55,375 bases of DNA, taken from Lyngbya sp. HA4199-MV5. Lineage in GTDB: Bacteria; Cyanobacteriota; Cyanobacteriia; Leptolyngbyales; Leptolyngbyaceae. The notes beneath the pieces are model-generated. The model searched no databases and was not told the DNA's origin. It saw only the letters and a list, made by a program, of their open reading frames with translations. Made by a program: the position numbers and the translations under genes. The first letter of the stretch is position 1. Every line of letters begins with the position of its first letter. This document shows positions 26,224 through 34,827 of this stretch, one piece after another. The stretch is taken from contig JAHHHL010000045.1 in the NCBI GenBank assembly GCA_019359375.1, forward strand, positions 1-55,375, given 5' to 3'.

Positions 26224-26317
26224 ACTTACGCAAACCTCGGAGGTTTTGACCACGCATCAAGCACCGTAACGAATGTAGTCGCTTAAATCTCCGAGGTTTT
26301 GGTCACAAGGCGCAAGT
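26224..26317. repeat. palindromic repeat element, copy 2
   Basis: A 94-base element bounded by ACTTACGC and GCGCAAGT. It contains AACCTC-G-GAGGTT near its left end and CTCCGAGGTTTTGGTCA near its right end. It aligns end to end with the reverse complement of the element at 20367-20472, apart from a shortened right-hand palindrome. It lies between the convergent hydrolase and linker genes, the same kind of site as copy 1. Confidence 0.75.
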
Positions 26318-26327
26318 TCTGTTGATG

Positions 26328-27071
26328 TTAATCGATCGCCCGACGTAGTAACGCTTTATGCTCAGTTGATAACGCCGCCAATGCTTTTTCTGGCTGAGGT
26401 GACTGCAAGACTTCCAGCAATTTCGCCAGATCCCCAGTCGGCAAGTTGGACTCTACGACCTCATCGGCTTCAGGGTAACGGCACACTCCGCTTTCACAGG
26501 TTAAGCCCAGTTGATGCCAGTAGATGGTTGGGATCGATCGACCCCGCTGTCCAATATGCTCCTGATTGAGCAGGTGTGATTCTGTGTATGCCTTCGGCGA
26601 TTCGTAGCAGGGCAGTTCACGGGGGTACGGTACAGTAAAGCAGCCAAACGCCTTGCGATATTCTTCGGAGTCGAGAATCGCGGTGATTAAAGCCGTGACC
26701 CCCTCATAGATCATGATGTCGCAATAGCATTTGATCTCTTGAGCCAATGGCGCTCGCCCTAGAAAGTGCTTGAAGCACAATTCTAGAAATTTCATGTTAG
26801 AAGAATTGTAGTAAAAGGCATTGAGATACACGTCAGAGTGCCCTAGCTCACTCAGAAACCGCTTCACCCCAATTTTGTCCGTGAGAAAATCTTTTTCGGC
26901 TTTTGCCAAAAGCTCGCGCTCAGAGCTGTAGGGCTGTCGTTGAAGCACTTGACGATAGATCTGATAGAGCGCAGCTTGGCGTTCGTCCAGAGACGATCGC
27001 CGATTGACGGTCAGTGGTTGTTCGTCCAGAGACAGTCGGCGATCGGCGGTCAGTGGTTGGAAGCAGTTCAT
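26328..27071 (-). CDS. orphan phycobilisome linker-domain protein
   Basis: A 247-residue protein with a phycobilisome linker polypeptide domain (PF00427 type) at about 32-150: 'ALYQIYRQVLQRQPYSSERE', 'FLSELGHSDVYLNAFYYNSSNMKFLELCFKHFLGRAP' and 'ITAILDSEEYRKAFG' are diagnostic. The C-terminal third has a 'RGRSIPTIYWHQLGLTCESGVC' segment with a Cys pair. The N-terminal 30 residues come from two 39-base direct repeats and may not be original coding sequence. It follows the phycobiliprotein-like gene by 87 bases on the same strand, as a linker follows its subunit. No cpc, apc or other linker genes are nearby. It probably joins or binds the neighbouring protein. Confidence 0.87.
   Translation of the reverse strand: MNCFQPLTADRRLSLDEQPLTVNRRSSLDERQAALYQIYRQVLQRQPYSSERELLAKAEKDFLTDKIGVKRFLSELGHSDVYLNAFYYNSSNMKFLELCFKHFLGRAPLAQEIKCYCDIMIYEGVTALITAILDSEEYRKAFGCFTVPYPRELPCYESPKAYTESHLLNQEHIGQRGRSIPTIYWHQLGLTCESGVCRYPEADEVVESNLPTGDLAKLLEVLQSPQPEKALAALSTEHKALLRRAID
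26982..27059. repeat. two 39-base direct repeats inside the linker gene
   Basis: Units 26982-27020 and 27021-27059 start alike (TTCGTCCAGAGAC) and end alike (CGGTCAGTGGTTG). They encode two 13-residue repeats (starting Gln-Pro-Leu-Thr and ending Ser-Leu-Asp-Glu) near the protein N terminus. The unit resembles intergenic CTGACCGCTGA-type repeats seen at about 5301 and 51040. Confidence 0.7.
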
Positions 27072-27158
27072 ACAGTGTCCTCAACGGATGGATGATGCAT
27101 CTGAGGAAACGCGAGGGCAGCGTAGCGAAGTGCTCATTGCTCATGAGACAAGGCACAG

Positions 27159-27632
27159 TCAGGCATGAGACTGTAGCGACTGGGTCACAATTTCAAAATA
27201 AGGGCGTGTAAGGGTTACATCTTCTGCGGGTAGGGCAGCGGCGATCGCGTCTTGCAAGAACCGATAGGCGGTCATACAGTGTGCGGTTTTCTTATGGGCG
27301 AGCAAAATGGTATCTAACCAGGACATCATTTGTTCCTTAAAGAAGGTCTCGTCATTCCGCAAGATCGAGAGTGCGATATAGCGCAACACCTCAGTCATGT
27401 CATATTTGCAGCGTTGACCGTGCTGTTGAATGAGCTCTGGATAGGTTTGTGCTAGTTTGCGGAGCGCTTGAATGACTAGCGCGTCGCCACCATCGCGCAA
27501 CTTTTGGTAGGTCTGGAGTCGCACTGCATAGCTTTGCGCGTACTGCTCCAGAGAAGAAAGCTCCTGAGCGTTGAGGTAGCGCCCATCAGCCTCTAGAATG
27601 CTTTTTTCCAGGGTGTGATTAAGAGTATGCAT
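27159..27632 (-). CDS. orphan phycobiliprotein-like subunit retaining the bilin Cys
   Basis: A 157-residue all-helical protein of the phycobilisome family. The N-terminal 'GRYLNAQELSSLEQYAQSYAVRLQTYQKLRD' matches helices X/Y/A of CpcB-type subunits, 'TYPELIQQHG' matches the loop before helix E, and 'CKYDMTEVLRYIALSILRND' aligns without gaps to the CpcB helix 'CLRDMEIILRYVTYA'. Cys75 thus sits at the universal chromophore position and Asp78 at the bilin-contact Asp, while the usual Arg is Tyr77. It is a paralogue of the Cys-less protein at 10396-10887. It leads a two-gene unit with the linker-domain gene. Covalent phycobilin binding is plausible, not proven. Confidence 0.87.
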   Translation of the reverse strand: MHTLNHTLEKSILEADGRYLNAQELSSLEQYAQSYAVRLQTYQKLRDGGDALVIQALRKLAQTYPELIQQHGQRCKYDMTEVLRYIALSILRNDETFFKEQMMSWLDTILLAHKKTAHCMTAYRFLQDAIAAALPAEDVTLTRPYFEIVTQSLQSHA

Positions 27633-28038
27633 AGTGAAGCAGTGTTTGGAGTGTACACCGACAGTAGGACGGTCTGATTGGTTTAACGGCGAGATCCTAA
27701 GAGCAAGCGCTCCATCAGTTGGGCAACCCTGATGAGAGCGATCGTCCGTGTGCTCATGTCTTCTCTAAGGTGCCCATCGCAAAACGGCTCAAATCAGGTC
27801 GCAGCGATTTGCAATATACCGAATTATTTCTTTACAAAAAGTGGCATTCCAGCGTCACAGATGGGTGAGCGGCTGATCCATGCTGCTGGTAAGGCTGCTG
27901 CCTGCTTTCTGCGAACCACCAGGATGGTTTTCTGGCAACACCCCAGACCGTGTGAGGATACCCGTACTTACCACGTTCTGGTATCAACGCGGTAGCTTAG
28001 AAAGAGAGACCAGTAGAGTATTGTCGTGGGCTAGTGCC
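27633..28038. other. 400-base divergent intergenic region
   Basis: Lies between the phycobiliprotein-like gene (minus) and a small membrane protein gene (plus), so both promoters should be here. Open frames on the plus strand extend from 27732 and 27880 but lack family features before the ATG at 28039. No clear regulatory motif is visible. Confidence 0.4.
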
Positions 28039-28521
28039 ATGAGTCAGATTTGGAGCAAGGTTGGAAAAGTTGTGGGTGCGCTGTTCTTGTATGGAGGTGG
28101 CACGCTTTCACTTGCGATCGTGACAGCAATTCTCACTAGCCATGCGACTGGTATTGCCTTCACGTTACTGGCGATCGCGCTGATTTTGTTTGGCTTAGCG
28201 CCTGCCTCGTTGGGTGCCTGGTTTCTTCACGCCAGCGCTAAACTTCACCGACAGGCTCTGAGAGAACGCTTTTTTCAAGTCCTTCAGGCAAACCAGGGTC
28301 GAGTATCTGTGTTGGGTTTTGCGGCGGCTGCCCGGTTGGAGCCAGCGATCGCCCGCCAGCACTTAGACATTTGGGCTAAAGAATTTTCAGCCACGTTTGA
28401 TGTCAGCGAAGAAGGCAACCTTTACTATATCTTCACCGAAGAACCGCTTTCGCTGCCTGAAACTGGCAGCATGGGTGCGTGGAGCCAAACGATTCGCCAA
28501 TGGCTTCAGTCCACTGTGTAA
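28039..28521 (+). CDS. membrane protein with C-terminal winged-helix-like region
   Basis: A 160-residue protein. Two transmembrane helices (about 10-30 and 33-58) are followed by a cytoplasmic region, 'RERFFQVLQANQGRVSVLGFAAAARLEPAIARQHLDIWAKEFSATFDVSEEGNLYYIF', that looks like a small winged-helix domain: helix, short strand, helix, then a beta hairpin. Similar two-helix plus winged-helix proteins are common in cyanobacteria; their function is unknown to me. The ATG at 28039 gives a normal N terminus. It appears to be a single-gene unit. Confidence 0.75.
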   Translation: MSQIWSKVGKVVGALFLYGGGTLSLAIVTAILTSHATGIAFTLLAIALILFGLAPASLGAWFLHASAKLHRQALRERFFQVLQANQGRVSVLGFAAAARLEPAIARQHLDIWAKEFSATFDVSEEGNLYYIFTEEPLSLPETGSMGAWSQTIRQWLQSTV

Positions 28522-28964
28522 GGGTTTTGAGGCGAGTAGATTTACACCCGTAGTTTCACAGTAGTCACTGAGTCAGACTCCTAGTAAATTCAGAAGTAAT
28601 TCGTGTTAGTACTGAGATTGGCTTGGGCATACTCTTATTACTAAAATCATCGGGGGCTGGACAACCGATCATGCTTATCCCACGTTTTAGGCGCGCTTAG
28701 GGAGAGGTGATTGGTTATGTAAGTGAACCACAAATGGCACAAATCAGCACAACTAAGTTGCTTAGGAATAGGAATAAACTAACTTCGATTTTTTCTTGTA
28801 TGGGTGAACGGTCGTTCGCCCCTTCAGAAGTCTAAATTTTTGATCTTATTCAATCCGCGACTCTTAGCGATCTAAGCCTGAGCATCGCTGGTGTCATACT
28901 TTTTACTCAAACTTTTTTCTAGAATTCCAGTGCTCACAGTCAATACTTTGCTCTGGCTAATGCT
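28522..28964. other. 440-base intergenic region upstream of the hybrid sensor kinase
   Basis: No gene, repeat or clear hairpin is visible. It is slightly AT-rich near 28730-28920 and should contain the promoter and leader of the PAS/GAF histidine kinase gene. Confidence 0.4.
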
Positions 28965-31900
28965 ATGAAACCTGAACATCTTGAAAGCTTACGCAAATGC
29001 TGCCAGAGTGATGTTGCTTTTGAGCAGATGCAGCGAATCTTACTAGCAGCAGAGTCCGAGCGTCAGCAGATGGAGTTAAAAACGCTCTGCCAATCGCTGC
29101 TCAGTCAGCCGATTCGCAGCGCTGGTGCCTCTGCGAATATCAATCGTAACCATTATCTCAAATCGCTTGAGGAGCTGATCTTAGAGCGGACGGCTGATTT
29201 ACTCAACACAAACGGTCGGTTGCGGCAAGAAATTGTTGAGCGGCGGCGGGCTGAAAAAGCGCTTCAGGAGAGTGAGCAACGCTTTCGATCGCTCATCGAA
29301 AATGCCACCGATATCATTGTTGTCCTCGATCGCAAGGGCATCTTTCGCTATTGCAGTCCCTCGGCTGCGAAGGTTTTAGGGTATACCATTCAAGATGTCG
29401 TGGGTTACAGCACCGCTGAGTTTGTGCATCCAGACGATATTTCGATCATCGTGGATGTGCTTGAACAAGCGATTGAACATCCTAAAACGAGCCAGCCGAC
29501 GATCGAATATCGAGTACGCAACCGTAACGGCTCCTGGTGCTTTTTTGAGGCGGTCGCTACGAGCCTGCTGGATGTACCAGCCATTAATGGTGTTGTCATT
29601 AACTGCCATGATATTACCGAGCGCAAACGAGCAGAAGAGGCGCTTCTCATTGCCAATCGGCAGACGGTCAACATCCTGGAAAGCATTACGGATGCCTTTA
29701 TGTCGCTCGATCGACAGTGGTGTCTGACCTACGTGAATCAACAGGCTGCGCAATTGTGCCAGCGATCGCGCGAAGAGCTTATAGGGCAAAGCCTTTGGGA
29801 AGTATTTCCTGACATTGTTGGCTCAGTCTTTGATCAGGAATATCACCGGGCGCTGGAACAGCAGGTATCCGTTACCTTTGAAGAGTTTCATCCCTCCCTC
29901 AATGCCTGGTTTGATGTCCGACTCTTTCCTTCTGCTGATGGCGTGTCCCTCTTTTTCTTAGATGTGACTGAGCGCAAGCAAGCACAGGCAGAATTGCTAG
30001 AAATGAGTACAGCCCTTGGCAATGCGGTGGAGGGCATTGCCCGGTTGGATATCAACGGTCACTATATTGCCTTAAACCGGGCGTATGCAGCGTCTCTTGG
30101 CTATCAACAAGAGGAAATGATTGGACTCTCCTGGCAGCAAACGGTGCACCCGGATGATCTAGGTATTGTCACTGCCGCTTACCAGCAGATGATGATTGAA
30201 GGAAAGGCTGAAGCCGAAGCAATGGGCTTACGCAAAGATGGCTCAACGTTTTACAAAGAGATGGTGATGGTGGCTGCGTATGATTGGCACGATCGTCTCA
30301 TTGGGTATCACTGCTTTACAAAGGACATTACAGAGCGTAAGCAAGCAGAAGCTGACCTTCTAGAGAGTCAGGAGCGGCTCAAGCTCACCTTGGAAACCAC
30401 TCAAATGGGTATTTGGGACTATGAGCCACACCGAGATACGGTGAAGTGGTCTGATAGCTGTGAGCAGTTGTACGGGTTTGAACCAGGCGCATTTGCGGGT
30501 ACGAAAGCAGCCTTTCTAGAGTGTGTTCACCCGGACGATCGTGCTGCTGTCACTCAACACACCACCCAGCAAACGCGACAGGCTACCAATTACAGCAAAG
30601 AATTTCGCATCATCCGCCAGGATGGTGATTTGCGTTGGATTTCAGAGCGCAGCCATACCTTTCATGACGAGGCGGGCAACCCGGTGCGCACGCTGGGCAT
30701 TTCAATGGACACCACTGATCGCAAGCGGTTTGAAGAAGCCCTCAGCCAGCAAGCAGAACGAGAACGGTTAATGGGCGCGATCGCTCAGCGCATTCGTAAC
30801 TCGCTCGATCTGGAAGAAACACTGAATACGACCGTTTCAGAAGTTCGGCAGTTCTTAAAAGCCGATCGCGTGGTTCTGTTTGCCTCAGAGCAAGCAAGCA
30901 GTGGTTTTATTACCGCCGAGTCTGTTGATGTGAGCTGGCTGTCAATGCTAGGGGTCAAAATAGAGGGCGACTGGGTTCAGGAGCGCCATGATGAACATCA
31001 TGAAAGTAAGAACGTGGTCATTGCCAATATTCAAACCATCGACTCGCTCAATACGTTCCGGCTGTTTCTGGAGGAGTGGCAGGTCAAAGCGGTTTTGGCA
31101 GTACCCATCTTTCAGGGCAACGCCATCTGGGGGGTTCTCGTTGCCCACCAATGTTCAGCCGAGCGCCACTGGGAGCCGTTTGAAATTGGTCTGCTAGAAC
31201 AACTGGCAACGCAGGTGGCGATCGCCATTCAGCAGTCAGAGTTGTATCGTCAAGTCCAGCAACTCAACACGGCCTTAGAAGCTCAAGTGCATGATCGCAC
31301 CGCGCAACTTCAGCAAGCACTGCGGTTTGAAGCGACGCTAAAGCGCATTACCGACTCTGTGCGCGATAGTTTAGATGAAGACCGCATCTTACAAACGGCA
31401 GTGCAGGAACTGGCATCCGGGCTTGAAATCATGGGCTGCGACGCTGCCCTTTACGATCTAGACCGCCGCACCTCTACCATTTGTTACGAACACATTCTTT
31501 CAGACCTGCCCAAAGCGAATGGTCTGACTGTGAACATGCCGGATCTGGCTGAAGTTTACGACTGGCTCTTACGGGAGCAATGCTTTCAGTTTTGCCGGAT
31601 TCACTCCAATACCCCGCGCTTGTTGCGAAAGCAGCATGCTGTCCTGGCATGTCCAATGGTTGACGACCAGGGTGTTATGGGCGATTTGTGGCTTTTTCGC
31701 CCTTCTGGGGATGCGTTTACCAGCCAGGAAATTCGGTTAGTGCAGCAAGTTGCCAACCAATGCGCGATCGCCATTCGTCAGGCGCGGCTCTATCAGGCTG
31801 CTCAGGCACAGGTCGCCGCGTTAGAAGAACTCAACCAGCTCAAAGACGACTTTCTCAGCACGGTTTCTCATGAATTGCGGACACCCATGTCTAACATGAA

Positions 31901-32567
31901 GATGGCGATTCACATGCTAAAAACCGTTTCGACACCCGAACGGCAGGCGCGCTACCTGGACATTTTGCAGTCGGAATGTTCGCGCGAGATTGAGCTGATT
32001 AATGACTTGCTTGATCTTCAGCGCTTAGAGGCTTCAGCCTACCCCGTCTCATTTGAGACCGTGAATTTGCACACCTGCCTGACAACCGTTATTGAGCCGT
32101 TCTACTCGCGAGCGAACGATCGCCAGCAGTCCTTGACGGTACACCTTCCCACCCATTTGCCGTCCATGACGACAGACAAAGCAACCTTACAGCGAGTTGT
32201 GGCAGAGTTGCTCAATAACGCCTGCAAATACACCTCACCGGGTCATGCCATTACTCTGACAGTTGGCTACGAGTCGCTGCCTTTAGAGAGTGCTGCGAGT
32301 CAGGCGATGGCACAAATGATCATTACCATTGGCAATCAGGCAGAAATTCCTGTAGCGGAGTTGCCACACCTGTTTGAAAAGTTCTATCGGGTTCCCAATG
32401 CAGATCCCTGGAAACAGGGTGGAACAGGACTGGGGCTGGCTCTGGTGCAGCGTCTCATCAGCCAGCTTGAAGGCGTAATCCGGGTCGAGAGCCGCAATGG
32501 GTGGACACATTTCTCGATTCAACTGCCTCTACCAGTACACGCGCTTATGCCAGTACTCTCTGCTTAA
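28965..32567 (+). CDS. multi-PAS, double-GAF sensor histidine kinase
   Basis: A 1200-residue soluble histidine kinase without transmembrane helices. After an N-terminal coiled region (about 1-95) come four PAS domains (about 100-215, 230-340, 345-465, 475-600; several end in the 'DITERKxAE' PAC signature), two GAF domains (about 615-770 and 800-955), HisKA with 'STVSHELRTP' (phospho-His 969) and a HATPase domain ending in 'GGTGLGLALVQRLI'. GAF1 resembles phytochrome/CBCR GAFs ('VKAVLAVPI...VAHQC..RHW'), but Thr stands where the chromophore Cys would be. No cognate response regulator is adjacent. The signal is unknown. Confidence 0.94.
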   Translation: MKPEHLESLRKCCQSDVAFEQMQRILLAAESERQQMELKTLCQSLLSQPIRSAGASANINRNHYLKSLEELILERTADLLNTNGRLRQEIVERRRAEKALQESEQRFRSLIENATDIIVVLDRKGIFRYCSPSAAKVLGYTIQDVVGYSTAEFVHPDDISIIVDVLEQAIEHPKTSQPTIEYRVRNRNGSWCFFEAVATSLLDVPAINGVVINCHDITERKRAEEALLIANRQTVNILESITDAFMSLDRQWCLTYVNQQAAQLCQRSREELIGQSLWEVFPDIVGSVFDQEYHRALEQQVSVTFEEFHPSLNAWFDVRLFPSADGVSLFFLDVTERKQAQAELLEMSTALGNAVEGIARLDINGHYIALNRAYAASLGYQQEEMIGLSWQQTVHPDDLGIVTAAYQQMMIEGKAEAEAMGLRKDGSTFYKEMVMVAAYDWHDRLIGYHCFTKDITERKQAEADLLESQERLKLTLETTQMGIWDYEPHRDTVKWSDSCEQLYGFEPGAFAGTKAAFLECVHPDDRAAVTQHTTQQTRQATNYSKEFRIIRQDGDLRWISERSHTFHDEAGNPVRTLGISMDTTDRKRFEEALSQQAERERLMGAIAQRIRNSLDLEETLNTTVSEVRQFLKADRVVLFASEQASSGFITAESVDVSWLSMLGVKIEGDWVQERHDEHHESKNVVIANIQTIDSLNTFRLFLEEWQVKAVLAVPIFQGNAIWGVLVAHQCSAERHWEPFEIGLLEQLATQVAIAIQQSELYRQVQQLNTALEAQVHDRTAQLQQALRFEATLKRITDSVRDSLDEDRILQTAVQELASGLEIMGCDAALYDLDRRTSTICYEHILSDLPKANGLTVNMPDLAEVYDWLLREQCFQFCRIHSNTPRLLRKQHAVLACPMVDDQGVMGDLWLFRPSGDAFTSQEIRLVQQVANQCAIAIRQARLYQAAQAQVAALEELNQLKDDFLSTVSHELRTPMSNMKMAIHMLKTVSTPERQARYLDILQSECSREIELINDLLDLQRLEASAYPVSFETVNLHTCLTTVIEPFYSRANDRQQSLTVHLPTHLPSMTTDKATLQRVVAELLNNACKYTSPGHAITLTVGYESLPLESAASQAMAQMIITIGNQAEIPVAELPHLFEKFYRVPNADPWKQGGTGLGLALVQRLISQLEGVIRVESRNGWTHFSIQLPLPVHALMPVLSA

Positions 32568-32637
32568 ATGAAACGCTCATTGTGTACTCTCTTTCTATGT
32601 TCATTTTTAGACAACTCAAGTTTGACCACGGCATAAA

Positions 32638-32841
32638 CTAATCAACCACTTGTAACAGTCCCATCCGCAGGCGATCGAAGACATTTCGTACCTGATTCTG
32701 CTCTTCATGGCTCAGCGGCGTGTTAGCAACCATTGCACGCATAAAGTACGCTTCATCGACGCGGGTAATTCTGCCAGAGTGAACAATTCGCTCAATCACC
32801 TGGGCGATCGTCAAGGAGGATGAGTGATTGGGCAATAACAT
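32638..32841 (-). CDS. small conserved cyanobacterial protein
   Basis: A 67-residue helical protein. It has the pattern I remember from many small cyanobacterial proteins of unknown role: 'VIERIVHSGRITRVDEAYFM' followed by 'LSHEEQNQVRNVFDRLRMGLLQVVD'. I chose the ATG at 32841; one at 32856 would add five residues. It is convergent with the kinase gene, 70 bases away. No function can be proposed. Confidence 0.7.
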   Translation of the reverse strand: MLLPNHSSSLTIAQVIERIVHSGRITRVDEAYFMRAMVANTPLSHEEQNQVRNVFDRLRMGLLQVVD

Positions 32842-33093
32842 TGAGGCACCTCTCATAGGATATGAAGCGTTGGCTGATGAAATGAAGGGCGAGTCAGCTC
32901 ATTCCTTCATCGGCTCTTCACCTTCATCGGCTCTTCATAGAGAAAGTGTCGCTTACTTTATCGCTGTCTTACTCCACCCAGAGGAGTCATCCAATCAGGT
33001 GAACTGCATATTTTCAATCGAGCCACGATTGGGCTTTTAGAGTGGTGATCTTGTGGAGCGGCTGAGATGATGACTAAACGCTCGATCGACCCT

Positions 33094-33402
33094 CTAAGCA
33101 GTATGCAAGCGCTGAGATTTTTTGGTCGCTTTGCGGGTTGATGTTCGATACACTTCTTCTTGGGCAAAACAAACCGAGAGGCGTGTTGCACCCACCACTA
33201 CCCAGGCATACCAGCGCAGTTGGTCAACTTCACTTAAAAGCTGATCGACAATCCAGGGTTCAGAACAGTGAATCTTTAGTGTGCTATTTTTATCAAGGTG
33301 CAAAAAACATTTTGCCAGGGAATCGGCAAAGAAGGAGCGAAGACGCTCAAGACGATGTTTTTCGAGCATGAGCGAATCTTCAACGGTTAATTCTAGAGAC
33401 AT
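33094..33402 (-). CDS. hypothetical protein
   Basis: A 102-residue protein from the ATG at 33402. The N-terminal half is helical ('LMLEKHRLERLRSFFADSLAKCF') and the centre is amphipathic beta/alpha ('LKIHCSEPWIVDQLLSEVDQLRWYAWVVVGATRLSVCFAQEEVYRTS'), with a basic C-terminal tail. I do not recognise a named family, but composition and codon use look like real coding sequence. It stands alone between a small conserved gene and the PfkB gene. Confidence 0.55.
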   Translation of the reverse strand: MSLELTVEDSLMLEKHRLERLRSFFADSLAKCFLHLDKNSTLKIHCSEPWIVDQLLSEVDQLRWYAWVVVGATRLSVCFAQEEVYRTSTRKATKKSQRLHTA

Positions 33403-33729
33403 AGCGGCAATCCTCAAGCGAAGATGTCCTGATTTAACTCCATGGATAGAATTCCTCCCTACGGTAGATCCTGGGATTTTGGTGCATCCCTGCTAGAGTT
33501 GTCTACGAGAAGTTACGGAGCCTTTGAAGCGCTTGAGCAATTTGTTTCTGATGCAGCAAGCTTTCTGGTGAAAGAAATTATTATTAAAGCGTGGCAAGCC
33601 GAGAGAGTAAGGGTCACACACTGGTTGCACAAATCTTTACGATTCCGGCACCTTCATGTACCAGTCAGATGATGAGAACTCTACTCAGTGGTCTGATACG
33701 CTGCTATTAGTCTGTAAGGGATTGACATT
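33403..33729. other. 330-base intergenic region
   Basis: Divergent spacer between the hypothetical gene (minus) and the PfkB kinase (plus). Short open frames here have no family features. I see no repeat or regulatory motif. Confidence 0.4.
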
Positions 33730-34713
33730 GTGAGCCAGCCACGCGTTCTTTGTCTCGGTGAAGTGCTGTATGACTTTTTAGCGGATCAACCAGGAGTACC
33801 GCTTGAGCATGTGCAATCCTGGACACCTTATCCAGGGGGTGCCCCTGCTAACGTTGCCTGTGGGTTGGCAAAGTTAGGAACCCCCACTGGATTCGTCGGC
33901 TGTGTTGGTCACGATGCTCTAGGAACTGAATTGTTAACGTTGATGCAGTCGATCGGTGTGGATGTGACCGGAGTTCAGCGTCATCCTACCGCTCCTACCC
34001 GCGCAGTTTATGTGGTGCGATCGCTAACGGGCGATCGGACGTTTGCCGGGTTTGGCGATCGTGACACGGCTGAATTTGCCGATACGCATCTTCAGGCTGA
34101 TCAACTGTCAGTCGCTCAGTTTGAAAACGCCGCTTTCCTGGTTTTGGGCACCCTGGAACTTGCCTATCCAGACAGTCGAGCGGCGATCGGACGCGCACTC
34201 CAATTAGCAAACCAGCACTACGTCAAGATTTTGGTTGATGTCAACTGGCGACCCGTTTTTTGGCACGATGAAGCGGCTGCGTTACCGCTGATTCACGCCC
34301 TCATCCAACAAGCTGATTTTCTCAAGCTTTCTGAAGAAGAAGCAGAATGGCTCTACAGTACGGTCGATCCTGGTGTGATTGCTCACCGTCTGGGCAGTGT
34401 GGAAGGTGTGCTAGTAACCGCTGGTGAAAAGGGCTGCTCCTATTCTTTGGGTGGCAACGAGGGCAATATTCCTGCGTTTAAGATTGAGGTAGAAGATACA
34501 ACGGGTGCTGGTGACAGCTTTGTCGCAGGCTTGTTACATCAACTTTGCCAGCATGGGCTGAAACCCTTAACCGACCCGGATGTTGCAAGACATATTGTTA
34601 GCTATGCCAGCGCGATGGGTGCCCTAACGACAACTCGCCCAGGCGCGATCGCCGCTCAGCCAACTGCCGCTGAAGTCGAAGCGTTCCAGTATTTGCAACA
34701 GCAGGCAGGGTAG
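33730..34713 (+). CDS. PfkB-family carbohydrate kinase (fructokinase-like)
   Basis: A 327-residue ribokinase-fold sugar kinase. The N-terminal signature is 'CLGEVLYDFLADQPG' then 'PGGAPANVACGLAKLGTPTGFVGCVGHDALG' (about 33-63). The C-terminal PfkB signature 'DTTGAGDSFVAGLL' holds the catalytic Asp and anion hole. It phosphorylates a sugar with ATP; the 'GEVLYDF' and 'GGAPANVA' wording is typical of fructokinases. The start is GTG at 33730. It is followed by the CYTH gene 114 bases downstream. Confidence 0.92.
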   Translation: MSQPRVLCLGEVLYDFLADQPGVPLEHVQSWTPYPGGAPANVACGLAKLGTPTGFVGCVGHDALGTELLTLMQSIGVDVTGVQRHPTAPTRAVYVVRSLTGDRTFAGFGDRDTAEFADTHLQADQLSVAQFENAAFLVLGTLELAYPDSRAAIGRALQLANQHYVKILVDVNWRPVFWHDEAAALPLIHALIQQADFLKLSEEEAEWLYSTVDPGVIAHRLGSVEGVLVTAGEKGCSYSLGGNEGNIPAFKIEVEDTTGAGDSFVAGLLHQLCQHGLKPLTDPDVARHIVSYASAMGALTTTRPGAIAAQPTAAEVEAFQYLQQQAG

Positions 34714-34739
34714 TGATGTAGAAAGGGTAAAGGCTAAAA

Positions 34740-34820
34740 GCTGAGTACTCAGTTGACTCAAAACTTTGCTTACTCCTCACTCCTCTCCCCTTACTCCTCA
34801 CTCCTCTCCCCTCTCCTCTT
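34740..34820. repeat. pyrimidine-rich heptamer-like repeat
   Basis: ACTCCTC/CCCTTACTCCTCACTCC units stand directly upstream of the CYTH start codon. An upstream start for that gene would translate the repeat as Ser/Leu/Pro-rich residues, which argues for the later ATG. Confidence 0.55.
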
Positions 34821-34827
34821 ACTCTCG

